From Aphrophora alni (lineage: Eukaryota; Arthropoda; Insecta; Hemiptera; Aphrophoridae): a DNA stretch of 64,000 nucleotides. The notes beneath the pieces are model-generated. The model worked only from the letters and a program-made list of their open reading frames with translations, ran no database searches and was not told the origin of the DNA. The DNA is taken from assembly GCA_963513935.1 (NCBI GenBank), contig OY740766.1:4060001-4124000 (forward strand), given 5' to 3'. Position numbers and translations under genes: made by a program. Below, piece after piece: positions 32,517 to 45,960 of this stretch (position 1 is its first letter; the number at the start of each line of letters is the position of its first letter).

Positions 32517-34440
32517 AACTAAAGTAGTTCTAAGGCAAAACAACAAATATTAATTTTTTTTTCATCGATTAGTTTTGAAGATAGATGTATGAGAACGTAA
32601 GTGGAACGTTTTTGCACAGTTTATTATACTTGGATAAATAACAACAATAAAAAACAAACAATTTAAAAGTGTATAACAACAATCAATATGATATATTTTC
32701 CTTTTATAAACATAAATAAATACAGACGTGACGATACACATTTTTTCGACCCTGAGATCTACAAAAAATAAATGATAAAAATATTACAAACTTTGCATCA
32801 TTTAGTTACAAATCTAACAAAATCTTAAGCCTAGATGCAATAAATAGAGTTGATGGGATGTATGAGAGTGGAAGAGATTCGTCCTTGAACTGAAGCGACT
32901 TCTGAAACAAGATAAGTAAAAGGTCAATTTAGTTAAAAGTCAATTGAAGTCAATAGAGAAGCAACAAGAGGGCATTATCTACTTAATGTATGAATAGATG
33001 CGGTGACTTGAAAACCATACGAGTTCAGATAGTTAACGCGTGAATTTCATTTGCTAAAATACAATATAATTGATCCATTTGAAATCATTCTTTGTATAAG
33101 CTCCAATTTTTAAACTCAAAAAGACTTCTCGGTGGGTAAAATAAAAAATGTCAAAGTAAGCGCATATTTTTACGTGCAATATTCCGTATACAATCACATT
33201 TTAAAGTATGTTAAAAAAAATATGAAACCATTTAGAAGATAGTAGTTTTTTTAAATTGTTCAAAATATTTAATTTTCAGCTCTTTTAAAAATTAAAAATC
33301 GTCTTAAAATTTAATAAATCCAATTAATACAATTGTAGTTTAAAACGATTTAATAAAGATAAAAAAGGAAATTTATATCAAACTAATTGTATGTAGTGAT
33401 TTTAGAGTTATTTTATTCTTTAAAAGTTTTCGATTTTATGCTTAATTTTGATTGTATGAATGAAAATTATTTAAATTCTAGAACATTTTGAGATTCAATA
33501 ATACTTTATATGAAAAATAAGATTTTATATTATTGGATACTGTCTACAGTACAAGCAGTTTATATTTGAAAAGATTTAATTAAATTTGTCGTATTTTATT
33601 TTGATTCTGGGAAATTTGGGTTCTTATAGAAAAGTTTGTTCAATTTGATTAATAAGTTCAACCTAATTCTTGATGTTAGTCTATTATAAGTTCAAATTTA
33701 TCAAAGCATTTCTGAGTTTTCGCTAAGTCTTTATATTTAGTATTTATAGAATGAAGTAAAAAGGTTCTAACAAACTACCTTAAAGCATGAATAAACTACT
33801 CTCAAAAGTTTCAATTAATTCTAGGGGATGTAATTGACCACATAAAACCATTGAATACCATAGCAACCAAATCGTTTAACGATTAATTATAAATGCTTTT
33901 TAAGTTTAATATACAATTATTATTTTTAAGTTATCAATGCAATAATGTAGGTATTCAAATTAAATTTGTAACTTCACACTCCTTTAAAACTTTGATATTA
34001 TTTTATTACATTAAGTTACAAATTAATTTGATTTTACAGACAAAAAAATTTAAGACATTCTGTAAAAAACTCGTTTATAATAGGAGTCTTTTTCATTTAA
34101 AATTTTTAGTTGTAAAAAATAACACTCACCAGGTTTAAGTCTTTTGACTGCTTCGAAGAGGGGGGAACTTGGAGAGTAGTATTGAATATATAAAATATTA
34201 ATGGAGATGATTCTTCTTTACAAAGCAGATAGCTGGTTGATAATATCCAACATGGCGAGCATTAACTTCTGTAAGCAAAAAAAATCACAAATATAAGCAT
34301 ATTTTATTTCCACATTTAAATAAAAATTAGTTAATATAATACTCCCAAATTTTTCCAAAATGACAACGTTTCATTGTCGAGTTTAAGCAAAGGGAGCGTA
34401 TAACAAATAAATATATGGTTTATTGGATGTTTAAACAAGA
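32517..34440. other. Very AT-rich non-coding stretch
   Basis: Nothing recognised. An 81-codon frame at 33893-34138 has AT-driven composition only. Confidence 0.6.
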
Positions 34441-34478
34441 CGTTTCGAGAGTATAAATCAACTGTCGTAATTAAGTAA
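34441..34478 (-). ncRNA. Degenerate long-loop hammerhead-like motif
   Basis: Minus strand: TTAATTACGACAGTTGAT, then CTCGAAACGTC. It lines up with the motif at 12378-12425 but the core is eroded. Confidence 0.25.
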
Positions 34479-35730
34479 AAAAACACAAAAAAAAAAATTA
34501 AAAATCTGCCAACATAACCTAGTAGCTATTCCCATAATGAAAACTAAAACAAATAACCTTTGAAATTAACCCAGACCTTAAGCTTACTCACAACAGTCAG
34601 AAGAACTAAATGTAAACACAAACGTTATCAAAAAACTACCCATCCCACTCTATACAAGAAACGTCAAAACAAACTAATAGGGGTTGTATGACAAAGGAGT
34701 GTTAACCTAACGTAATAATGGCAAACGTCAGATTAAAATATATAGATGAAATTAACAATACACTATCAAATAACTTAAAAACCGGAAAAAGAAGACAACT
34801 TGGTTATTGAAACAATGTTTGGTGTTTTTTTTGTTGTGGTAATTTGAGTGGTATTTCAACATGTTAAATACATTTAAAACAGAAAATAAACAATGCTTTA
34901 AAGTCCAAGTTAATTATAATTTCAAAGGCTACTAGAGATTCAATAAAAAAATGTTTCTCTTTCTCTTTAAAAAAAAAAATACATTTAATGAAAAAGTGAT
35001 TTAAATGTAGGAAGATTTAAAATCTGAAGACGGTCAAAGGTCTTTGGTGATGAAGTTTTCAAAACACCGGGGAAAAATAACAATTGCAGACGAAATGTAA
35101 TAGGGAGGATAATTCCGTGTCTCAGAATTTTACTGGAATGTTTAAACTTTTAGATTAAAAAGTAAAATTATTTAAATTGAAATATAAAAAAACTTTTGTT
35201 TACAGTAACGTTTGTTTTCAGCTGTCTCTTTTCTACAGTGTATATTAATTCAAAATACTTTATGTAAATTATGTATTGATAACATATAAAAATGGTAAAT
35301 ATTCATATTATTTGTTTTATTTTTTTTTTTTTTTTTATACATATATAGTGTAGAGAAAGTTATATGATTACTAACTACTAACAAAAAGTTTAGGAAAAGT
35401 TTGCACAATGTTCTTGCAACTTTTATTTGTTAAATATCAATAATAATTCATAAATACATTGACGTCATTAAAAATTTGCAATTTTATATTTTATGACCTC
35501 GTTACACGTCATTGTATATCTCAACCGGTTACACAAGTTAACTGATCGGCGAATCTCAATGACTTTGCAAACTACTAGACGTCTAGATTCACATTATTAT
35601 TTTTAGTTATTTAAATTGCTTGTATAAACTTATATTTTTTAAATTTTTATAATATTTGGAGTTTTGTTGTATTTTTTTTTCTTACACTCGTTTCATACAT
35701 TATTTTATTTTAAAACTTTATTTTTAGGAT
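34479..35730. other. AT-rich non-coding stretch
   Basis: Poly-T tract at about 35320-35337. No gene seen. Confidence 0.6.
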
Positions 35731-35975
35731 TGATAACGAAAGTTGATCCACATTTCCGAAACGTTCTGTATTACTATTTTAACGGAAGAAAACATCATTT
35801 CCCACAATCAACACTTTTGTACATTACAATACCAGACAACGATTCTTTGATCGTCATAATCCTCAGTGTTCACTTGTATACAATCCCTTCCGACACTATT
35901 CCAGTGTAGTTTAGTTTCCGAGGATTTTGTATGAACTGAAGATGACGACTTAGTCATTGAAACGACGTCATGAAT
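35731..35975 (+). repeat. Repeat with two hammerhead-like motifs in tandem
   Basis: At 35731-35775: TTGATAACGAAAGTTGATCC, then TTTCCGAAACGTT (long-loop type). At 35936-35966: CTGAAGA, T, GACGAC-TTA-GTCATT, GAAAC, GAC, GTC (consensus core, GTC triplet). Both are on the plus strand about 200 nt apart. Stem I of the second motif is not obvious. Confidence 0.5.
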
Positions 35976-37875
35976 TATAATTGTACAAATAACGTGTTTA
36001 TTGTGGAACTTTTGTTGGTTTTTGGTAAATGGAGAATTGTCAAAATTTATTTTTTAATACTATCAGCAATCTGCAGTAATAAACTAATTTATTTGTACAA
36101 TTTTTATTTATTTTTGTGTGAAGTATATATTCTGAATAATGTGTTGAAAACTGAATATCTAGGTATCATTGTAAACTAATAATTGAATGATAACTTGTTG
36201 AATTATTACTTCCAATAACTGGTCTTAGACTGTTAATAACGTAGTCTTTTACAGAAATGTATTATAGTAGATTGTAATAATATGAATGCAAAATACAATT
36301 TGAATATCTTGACCCTTGAAAAGGCAAAACTTAGCAATGTTAATTTTCTCCGTTTGTTTAAAAATTAATAAAATATATTATTTTTACACGAAACCTAACT
36401 TATAAGACATAATTTTTCTCAGAAAGATGCATATAATTCATATATGTAATAAAAAAAGATTTTGAAACGGTTTTGAAGTAAGTATGTTAGAAGTGAAAAA
36501 ATGAAGTTAACATTTTTCAGAAAAACCTGTATCATCCAAAATCAATAGCTTATCACCTTTTTCTAAGATATACAAAAGTTTAGTGTTATATTTGTGAATA
36601 TATTTAGGGGGGAAAAAAAGTTACATTTTCAAAATTAAAAAAATTGTTTTACGAAAAAAGGGAAATTGGCCAGCTCATTTTCAAGAAATCACCAAAAATT
36701 GTAATAATACTTGTTGAATAATTACCAAAGCACACACAACAGATTTCTATAACGCGTATAATTACAAAGCTTCTCGTATCTAATTTATCAGTGGCAACGG
36801 TCTCATTCCAATGTTATCACTTCCTGTCAAGTAATTGCAAGGATTCATTGACCTTTACATATGACAAAGTTTCTGTGGTTGATAACAGAGTAGAAAGTAG
36901 TACTCTATTCGTTGTGTATGTTGAAATTTGTTTAAAACTTTTAAATATCTGAATTTTATTTGGTAACGAAAGAATTAAAAACATAAAATATACATATTAC
37001 ATACATATTTTTTTTATAAGTGTGACTACAGTCGGTACTCGGTGAAATTCCATAATAAGGCAAAACTAAAATGATAAGGCAGTTATAATTTCACAAACAG
37101 AAAATACACTTAGATATTGTGTGATTTATTTTTTACGCTTTTACATTAGCCTATTTTTTACACGAATTTAAGCATTCCTTTTGAAAATGTAAATATCGTA
37201 AATTCAACTTTTATTAACTAATAAAATAATAGTCACCTGTTCAATTAATTGCCGTTGAGATAATTTTTATTATGTTGATAGCTCTGTAATATATTAGTGT
37301 TTTTGTGTAAATGAGAGAAAGTTTGCGCAATATTGCATTTGTGTTAAAGTAAGGTGATAGTTTTTGTTATACTGGTCACTATGGTAACGTTGTAGTCAAA
37401 CTGTTGACTTTTTACCCAGAGCAGCAGACATATCTCTCACTGTTGGAGAGATTATTTTGTAAGCATATTAGAGTGTTTGTATTGTTTACGTTGATTTCGA
37501 GAATTTTAAGTGTTGTTTTCTTAAAAAACTACATTTACAATGAACGAATTTAATTTGGGAATTGTTTTAAACTTTGGATTTGACGATTTACTAGTAATAT
37601 TTCAGTATTTTATTTTGATTATTTGAAAATCTGTACCCGAAAATTAACAATAGCTTTTTAACTAATTAAATTTAGTTGTTATGTATCTGATCACTTTTTG
37701 TAAAAAACAATACATTGTTTATGCAACTGTCATCTTAAACATCTCCTTGCAATCAGAATGTAATTCTTGTACTTCTTGTGTGTAAGACTTTGCACAATTT
37801 ATAAGCGTAGGCCTATAATTAAAGTTGATGTTAAAGTAATTTGAAGTTTCCTCGTGAGAAGGTGAAGGAACCTTA
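35976..37875. other. AT-rich non-coding stretch
   Basis: At about 37026-37060 is a diverged relative of the 4958-5000 repeat. No gene seen. Confidence 0.5.
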
Positions 37876-37914
37876 AGAAGGTCAGGGTATTCCTTCATTT
37901 GACAATGACCTTCT
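37876..37914. promoter_or_regulatory. Inverted pair of AGAAGGTCA half-sites
   Basis: AGAAGGTCA (37876-37884) and TGACCTTCT (37906-37914) are exact complements 21 nt apart. AAGGTCA is the core of monomeric nuclear-receptor sites (FTZ-F1/ERR type). Another AAAGGTCA is at about 38051. With no gene in sight this may be chance. Confidence 0.2.
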
Positions 37915-39560
37915 AAATCTGTCTTAATAGTAAATTTTTGTATAACACTTTAACATATGGGAAATTATAGATCTAAAAGGTTATAGTAAAGGGTCAAATT
38001 ATTTCTTCTAAGTAAATTAATTCATTTAAACCTTGAGAGGGGTTAACAGAAAGGTCATACTTGGCATTAACTCTCTTTGATGATAATTTCTTTCACCTAA
38101 TTACATGTAAATTCTACTTGCTTCCTCTGTAAATCAGATTTTACTGGTCGTAATTTAACCAAACTTTTTGGTAGACTACTAGAATGAATTTGTATATATA
38201 AAATTGGTGGTATTTTTACCATTTTAATATTAAAACTTGCAAATTTTCATAAATTCAAAACTTATTATTGTCTATATAAAGCAAACATTAACAACATTTT
38301 AAAATGAACCCGTTCGTAACCTACAAAATGTAGCTCAATTTTATTTTAATAGCTGTTCATACATTTAAGTTACAAAACATATAATAATAGACAAAAATCA
38401 GAATCAAATTGTTTATACTACGAATTACCGACAATTTTGTTGTAACTATGATTCACAGCTTTCGGAATATCAATGATTTTTTTTTTTTTTTGAATAATAT
38501 GTGTTTTAAGTTTCTAATTTAAAAGATATCTATTGTGTATTATGCCGATCATGTTAGTTTTAATGATGGAGTATTTCATTATAACGTATAGTTTTAGGCG
38601 TTTAATTTTGGCAGTTTATTTGTCTTTTAAACAGTTGTAAATATATTAAAAAATATATATTTAAATTATTACAATCGAAAAGAAATTATTTCTACTAACG
38701 TTGAAAATGTTTGGCGAAAAAATTGTGCTATAATGTCGACGAGGAATTATTACATAGTTTTACTGATAAAGTTTATGGATCCCCATCCAACATATACTCA
38801 AAATATAATTTAATCATGTTCTAAAAGAATGGTTTAAAGTTATTAATAATGTGGAAGTCAATTTTATAAATTTTTGATACACATTTAGAAAATTAATACA
38901 TTCATAAAGTATGTATTTTAATATATTTTAAGACTATTAGAATTGATTTTGATAATTAAGGTATACAAAGTATAGGCCTAATATATGTATTAAATACACA
39001 ATTACGTATATTGCTTTGTAGTTCATTATAAAGTATATTATTTATAAATGACATTTTGAGTCGATTTTTCATAATATCCAGTCATATAAATTTTTTAATT
39101 AGTACGTAATATTTAGAAAATATATTAATTTCATTAAATATCATTTACACGTTTTAATAAGTAATATTTTGTTTTTATATTATCGAAATATGTAACTTTT
39201 TTTTAAATTAGGTTTGTTTTCAAATCAAAAATAATTTAAACATTAATGTTAGATGTAATATACAGTGAACAAAAATTGCACAGTGAATGAAATTTAAATG
39301 AACATACTTCGAACTTTGTACTTATTTAATTACATAAATTTAGTTATTAAAGAAAGAAATATTTACCTTGCATTTTACAGAAGATCAGAAATCCATTTCC
39401 CTACTCTGAGCGAAGCATTCACTACTCTAAAACAGCTCAAATATTGAGCAGAATACTTTTCAATAGAAAAAAAAATATAACGAATATCATAAATGATAAT
39501 TTACAATAAAATGATATATTTAGAAAGACTGTTAAAATATTTAAAATTAAAAAAATTGAA
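37915..39560. other. Very AT-rich non-coding stretch
   Basis: Nothing recognised. Confidence 0.6.
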
Positions 39561-39734
39561 CTACTTGGCCGCCACGACCGGTGTCTTCTTTCTCCAAGAG
39601 TTGGGGGAATTATTAAAAAGACTCAGCTTGCTGTTGTTCTTCTTGTTCTTAATACGAATGGAATCGCCTCTAATTAATCTATCGATCACTTGACGGATGG
39701 TTGAGTGTTTACGGTCAAACGGATTTGGATACAT
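39561..39734 (-). CDS. Hypothetical small basic protein (57 aa), low confidence
   Basis: An ATG at 39732-39734 opens a 57-codon frame ending in TAG at 39561-39563. The product is strongly basic (KNKKNNSK in the middle, RKK near the end), with no signal peptide or membrane segment. The local base composition is higher in GC than the surrounding 35-41 kb. On the same strand, 60 nt upstream, TTTAAATAAG (about 39798-39807) could be a TATA-like box. A second frame just upstream (QSYSDYIVLNILNHNVSKSV) also looks coding-like, so this may instead be an eroded or spliced larger gene. I recognise no family and see no polyadenylation signal. Confidence 0.25.
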   Translation of the reverse strand: MYPNPFDRKHSTIRQVIDRLIRGDSIRIKNKKNNSKLSLFNNSPNSWRKKTPVVAAK

Positions 39735-41513
39735 TGTGGTTTAGGATGTTGAGCACGATGTAATCACTGTAAGACTGCTTGGAGTTCGACTCTTGTCTCT
39801 TATTTAAAGACCCCTGAATGACGAGATAATACAGTAGATAGTGTTATCAAAGTTCAAAGATCACTACTTGGAGACACTGACACAACACTGGTGGCTCGAA
39901 ACACTTTATACAGAATTATCAATAGAAGCAGACCTTTATAACAAGATGTAAACAATAGTGGGGGGTGATGACGTAAGCAATGGTCGAGTACAGTCTGGTG
40001 AAGTGTGACGTTGGTCCTCTAACTCCAACTTATGACGTCAAAGTGAACTATTTTGATTATAGGCGAAGAGCAGCGATGTTGTTGTTGCGATTTGAAGGGC
40101 AGTGGGGGTGATTATATGGATTTAAAGGGCACTGTGGTAATTGTAAGGCAGTGCGAGTGAATATTATGGATAATAAAAAATCTAGTATATTTTTACAGAA
40201 CATTTCAAATTTTAATGTATACACTCTGTTTTTATATGTTGTGTCTACATAAAAAAAGGGGGGAAAGAAGAAATAATCCTTTACCAAATCTGAACTGTTT
40301 TAATGTAGAAGCGATTTGGGCAGGGAATGATTATTTTTACATTTTAAAGTTGTCTATGTTGGACATATTCTAACGTGTTTCTAACGTGGTCAAGTTTCGA
40401 TTATTTCGTTTAGGTTCCTGTATACAAATTGTATTAAATTTGTCTAGTTTAAATATTGTAATACTATATTGACTTCTTAACTAACATGGACAATATTTGT
40501 ACTTGTGGTATTTTATTAAATAGTCAAAGTTAGGAACAATTTTCAAAAGAACAATATTTTCACTCTTCTTTTAAAGTTATTGGATAAATATAATCTGTTC
40601 AAATTATTTGTATATCTTCAGACATTTGTATATAATGTATGTAATATAATTTTTACTTTCTCGTATATTTGTTGTAAAGAGAAAATTAAGGGTTACACAT
40701 TTGATTTCGAGGTTGTTGCCAAAATATTCTTTTTAAGGTCATTTGAGGGCAAAATAGTTGTTTTGTAATGATCGTCTGGAGTCTATAGACTGTGCAGTCT
40801 TTTACAGACAATGTTGGCAGATTTTAAACAAAATTTTGGCCATATCTTGGAACGTATGTTTTAAATTTTTTCCCTTAATTCCAAAACTTTGGGGGAGTTC
40901 CTAGCAGAAAAAAACAATATTAAAACTTTTTCTTCAAAAAAGGCTCGAACGATTTTTATAATATTTTCTCAAGTGTATCCCCTAAGTAACAAAAAAGTAT
41001 GGTCGTCAATTCTCCAAATTTCCAATTTCTGAAAAATCTGAAAAGATCGACCATGGAGCCGTTACGGCTATAACGATTTCATTAAAATTTTGGTAAAATA
41101 TGCTAATGTATGCTCCAAAACAGTTTGTAACATTAGACAGAAAAGTACAATCAAGACTCGAGTGATGCAAGTTTAAACTTGTTTTAAATATATATAGTTA
41201 AAAATAAGATGGTGTCCAATGTTGATTGTCACTTGTATAGATATTTGTACAGTTGAATTGTTCGTTTAAAACTTCGATTGTGAATCAGCGTGTATGAAGG
41301 TTTTATATAAATGTTGGTACAATATTGAGATTGATAAATAAAATCCTTTTAGTTGACCAGCGTAGGTTCTTCGGTCATTCATTGTGTTGATGTTCTTTTC
41401 CCTGATTATGTTTGTATTTAGTCTTAGTTATTTAGACTGCTCAGTATTAGATCTGGGTTTCATTCTTAGAAAACCAGTTTTCGTTGTACTTTCCTACATG
41501 GCCCTAGGTAAGG
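39735..41513. other. AT-rich non-coding stretch
   Basis: A palindromic AAGTTTAAACTT at about 41169 also occurs at about 11406. No gene seen. Confidence 0.5.
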
Positions 41514-41562
41514 TTAGGATAGGTTAGGTTAGGTTAGGTTAGGTTAAGTTAGGTAAGGTTAG
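41514..41562 (+). repeat. Interstitial TTAGG-like array
   Basis: About nine units of the insect telomere pentamer TTAGG with small variations. Confidence 0.85.
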
Positions 41563-41627
41563 GTCGTATTGATCTTACGATATAACTGATGTTCTATGTT
41601 GTCTCTTTTTGGATTGCTCAGTTCATC

Positions 41628-41672
41628 AATTGAGAACGGAAGTTGATCTATACTTTTGAAACGTTGTGTATT
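41628..41672 (+). ncRNA. Degenerate long-loop hammerhead-like motif
   Basis: TTGAGAACGGAAGTTGATC, then CTTTTGAAACGTTG. Relative of 35731 and 12378. Core changed. Confidence 0.25.
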
Positions 41673-41933
41673 ATTTTTTGTATTCACAAATAAAGGCAAA
41701 TAAGGTGTTGTCTGGGTTTAAAGAAAATGTTTAATTGACCTGTTTGAAAATAGTGGTAATTAAAATACTAAATATAAAATAAAAATTACAATTACTTTGC
41801 GATTTATTCTAACCAGACATTCTGAAGTTCGTAATTGTGTATATCACTAGTTTTTAACGGTGGCTGTACCCTAACGGGGTTAGTAGATATGATATTAAAC
41901 AGGTTAAAAAAAATGAGGTCATAATTATTTTCC
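41673..41933. other. Non-coding spacer
   Basis: Nothing recognised. Confidence 0.5.
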
Positions 41934-42212
41934 TAACCTAACCTAACCTAAACTATACTTACCTAACCTAACCTAAACTAAACTATACTAACCTAACCTA
42001 ACCTAAACTAAACTATACTAACCTAACCTAACCTAAACTATACTAACCTAACCTAACCTAAACTAAACTATACTAACCTAACCTAATTATACTAACCTAA
42101 CCTAACCTAACCTAAACTAAACTATACTAACTTAAACTATACTAACCTAAACTAAACTATACTAACCTAACCTAACCTAAACTAACCTAACCTAATTTAA
42201 CCTAATCTAACC
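41934..42212 (-). repeat. TTAGG-derived higher-order array
   Basis: CCTAA units are interspersed with regularly recurring CTAAACTATACTA blocks, giving a higher-order repeat. It reads TTAGG on the minus strand, the opposite orientation to the 41514 and 57906 arrays. Confidence 0.85.
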
Positions 42213-42699
42213 ATATCTACGCTATACTTCTGGATAAGTAATAAATTTGGTTTTATAAATTAATCAGAAACAAGCTAAACCAAATACTGTTATTTAACAA
42301 TGCTGCCTTTTTTAATCATATTTCCTATCATTTAACTATTACATTGTGTTACATAGTAAGACTTCGACGTAGATTAAATATAAGTTCTTTTTAATTTCCT
42401 AAAACTTTATATCACAACAAACATTGACCAATATGAATGAAATCGAACTGAACAGTAACGGTGTGAAATACCAGAATGATTCTGACGTAGAAAAGACATT
42501 TTACCAATCGTTAGTATTACCTAATTAATTATAAATAGGAGGGAAAACACTATTTCAAGTTGAAGTCATTGAACACTTCCATTCGGTGTAATGATTTATG
42601 GCATTGCAGTTGACTTCAAAGCGTTCCGTAATATAAACAAGTACGGTTGTTAGAAGCAAGATCATACTATATTGCTCTGCTGTTTTATACCGAATCATA
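42213..42699. other. Non-coding spacer
   Basis: Nothing recognised. Confidence 0.5.
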
Positions 42700-44125
42700 A
42701 CTAATCGCAACGTAACATACAGTAACGTACCACACTGTAACGTAACGTAGAGCCGCAGGTAACGTATCATACATTAACCTACCACACCGTAACGTAAAGT
42801 AGAGCCGCAGGTAACATAACATACAGTAACGTACCACACCGTAACGTAAATTAGAGCCGCAGGTAACGTAACATACTATAACGTACCACACCGTAACGTA
42901 ACGTATAGCCGCAGGTAACGTAACATACTATAACGTACCACACTGTAACGTAACGAAAGCCGCAGGTAACGTATCATACAGTAACGTACTACGCCGTAAC
43001 GTAACGTAAAGCCGCAGGTAACGTAACATACTATAACGTACCACACCGTAACGTAACGTATAGCCGCAGGTAACGTAACATACTATAACGTACCACACAG
43101 TAACGTAATGAAAGCCGCAGGTAACGTATCATACAGTAACGTACTACACCGTAACGTAACGTAGAGCCGCAGGTAACGTATCATACAGTAACGCACTACA
43201 CCGTAACGTAACGCAGAGCCGCAGGTAACGTAACATAAGTAACGTATCACACCGTAACGTAACGTATAGCCGGAGGTAACGTAACAAACATTAACTAATC
43301 ACACCGTAATGTAAAATATAGTCGCAGGTAACGTAACATACAGTAACGTACCACACCGTGACATAACGTAGAGCTGGAATTAACGTAACAAACAGTAACG
43401 TACCACACTGTAACGTAACGTAAAGCCGCAGGTAGCATAACATACATTAACCTACTACACCATCACGTAAAGTAGAGCCGCAGGTAACATAACATACAGT
43501 AACGTACCACACCGTAACGTAAATTAGAGCCGCAGGTATCGTAACATACTATAACGTATCACTCCGTAACGTAAAGTATAGCCGCAGGTAACGTAACATA
43601 CTATAACGTACCACACTGTAACGTAACGTAAAGCCGCAGGTAACGTAACATAGAGTAACGTACTACGCCGTAACGTACCACGCCGTAACGTAACGTAGAG
43701 CCGCAGGTAACGTAACATACATTAACGTACCACACTCTAACGTAATGTAGAGTCGAAGGTAACGTAACATGCATTAACATACCACACTGTAACGTAACGT
43801 AAAGCCGTAGTTAACGTAACATACTACAACATACCACACTGTAACGTAACGTAAAGCCGCATGTACCGTAACATACTGTAACGTACCATACTGCAACGTA
43901 ACGTAAAGCCGCAGGTACCGTAACATACTGTAACGTACCATACTGCAACGTAACGTAAAGCCGCAGGTAACGTAACTTACAGTAACGTACCACACCATAA
44001 CGTAAAGTAGAGCCGCAGGTAACATAACATACAGTAACATACCACACCGTAACCTAACGTAGACCCGCAGGTAACATAACATACAGCAACGTAACGTAGA
44101 GCCGCAGGTAACGTAACATACTATA
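42700..44125. repeat. 52-bp ACGT-rich satellite, about 27 copies
   Basis: A unit with AGAGCCGCAGGTAACGTAAC and CAGTAACGTACCACACCGTA recurs every 51-53 bp. Several units are shortened or carry substitutions. Each unit has many GTAAC/ACGT words. The Tyr/Val/Leu-rich minus-strand frames through it arise from the repeat and are not genes. Confidence 0.95.
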
Positions 44126-45023
44126 ACGACATAACGTTTCGCACTCTTAGATGATGTGAATTGACTTGAAGTATGTGCTAATTGTCTGCGTTCTGGTACA
44201 AATAGTAAATTAATACAATTGCCTTTAATCTATCAGTATACAAACTACCTAATTAACATTTTAAAGTAATATGTGATAAGTATTGCAATGTTAATATTAA
44301 CAGTTGATTAAACCCAATCAAATTGCACTTAACGAAGTAATTAATATAGTGAAGGTTACGTGATGATTGTTTCGACGTCTCCGGAGTACAAAAACGTGCT
44401 CTTTGGCCGTGCACGTTGTTCTATGGTTCAAAACAACGCATGGATTTTGACAAATTTTGATATTTGGGCAATATATCGATGATTTATTTAGATTATTTCG
44501 ATAATACAAAATACGGAGGTGGCCAATTTCACTATTTCGAATATGTGTGTTTATTTGACCAAAAAAGAATATTTTGTGGGTGGTGCTAGGGTAGATTTAA
44601 AGTGTCAGATATCATGTCTCCCTGTCTGTGGGAGGGGGGGGGCTTTAACTTGAACAAATAGTGACCAAATTTTTGGATTTGAAATAAAATAGGCAGTGGG
44701 AAATCATAAAATAGTATTATAATCTTTTGTATGACGATTACCACTAAATTTATTCACAAAAATGAGATAAGTAAAGTACAAATTTTAAAAGCAATTTTTG
44801 TGAGATGTGAACAAACATTTCAATATCCATTTAAAGTTGGCTATTTTTATTGATTTCTTTTTATTAGGTTTCTTAGGTAAAACCAATGACATTTATAATT
44901 TCACGCGGTTGTCTGTCTGTCTCTCTGTACAATTTAAACTGCCGCTTAAAAGATTTCGACTTTTATCAAAATAACTGTCCCTATATGCTTTCTAGCTAGT
45001 TCTCTTTGAAACTCATCTCGAAT
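44126..45023. other. Non-coding spacer
   Basis: Contains a short G run at about 44632-44641. No gene seen. Confidence 0.5.
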
Positions 45024-45960
45024 CTGTCCCTATATGCTTACGGACCCTATGTCATGTGATTTTAGCACATGCTTGATTCTTTTATTTTCCTCTGAAAATT
45101 ACACTAACCTAACCTAACCTAACGTAATGTAACCTAACCTAACCTTACCTAACATGTTCTTACATGCCTGAGGACAATATGTCGTGTGATTGTAACAGAC
45201 GCTTGACTCTTTTAGTTTCTTCTGATAATTACACTAACCTAACCTAACGTAACGTAACCTAACCTAACCTTACCTAACATGTCCTTACATGCCTGAGGAA
45301 CCTATGTCGTGTGATTTTAGCACATGCTTGATTCTTTTATTTTCCTCTGAAAATTACACTAACCTAACCTAATCTAACCTAACCTAACCTTACCTAACAT
45401 GTTCTTACATGCTTGAGGACCCTATGTCGTGTGATTGTAACAAACGCTTGACTCTTTTAGTTTCTTCTGATAATTACACTAACCTAACCTAACCTAACGT
45501 AATGTAACCTAACCTAACCTAACGTAATGTAACCTCACCTATCCTAACCTTACCTAACATGTCCTTACATGCCTATAGATCGTAAGTCGTGTGATTGTAG
45601 CAGAAGCTTGATTCTTTTAGTTTCTTCTGATAATTACACTAACCTAACCTAACCTAACCTAACGTAATATAACCTAACCTAACCTAACGTAATGTAACCT
45701 AACCTAACCTAACGTATTGTAACCTAACCTAACCTAACCTTACCTAACATGTCCTTACATGCCTCTAGATCCAAGTCGTGTGATTGTAGCAGACGCTTGA
45801 TTCTTTTAGTTTCTTCTGATAATTACACTAACCTAACCTAACCTTACCTAACGTAATGTAACCTAACCTAACCTAACATGTCCTTACATGCCTGAGGACC
45901 CTATGTCGTGTGATTGTAGCAGACGCTTGATTCTTTTATTTTCTTCTGATAATTACACTA
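45024..45960. repeat. Composite satellite: unique block plus TTAGG-like spacer, seven units
   Basis: A roughly 85-bp block (CATGTCCTTACATGCC, CTATGTCGTGTGATTGTAGC, GCTTGATTCTTTTAGTTTC) alternates with CCTAA/ACGTAA spacers of varying length. Blocks start near 45024 (partial), 45153, 45278, 45398, 45558, 45748 and 45877. Period length varies from 120 to 190 bp because the spacer expands and contracts. Confidence 0.9.

Noticed and set aside
42555..44082. Several Tyr/Val/Leu-rich minus ORFs
   Set aside because: Arise from the 52-bp satellite.
45024..45960. True telomere end
   Set aside because: TTAGG runs are short, interrupted and embedded in satellite, with unique sequence on both sides.
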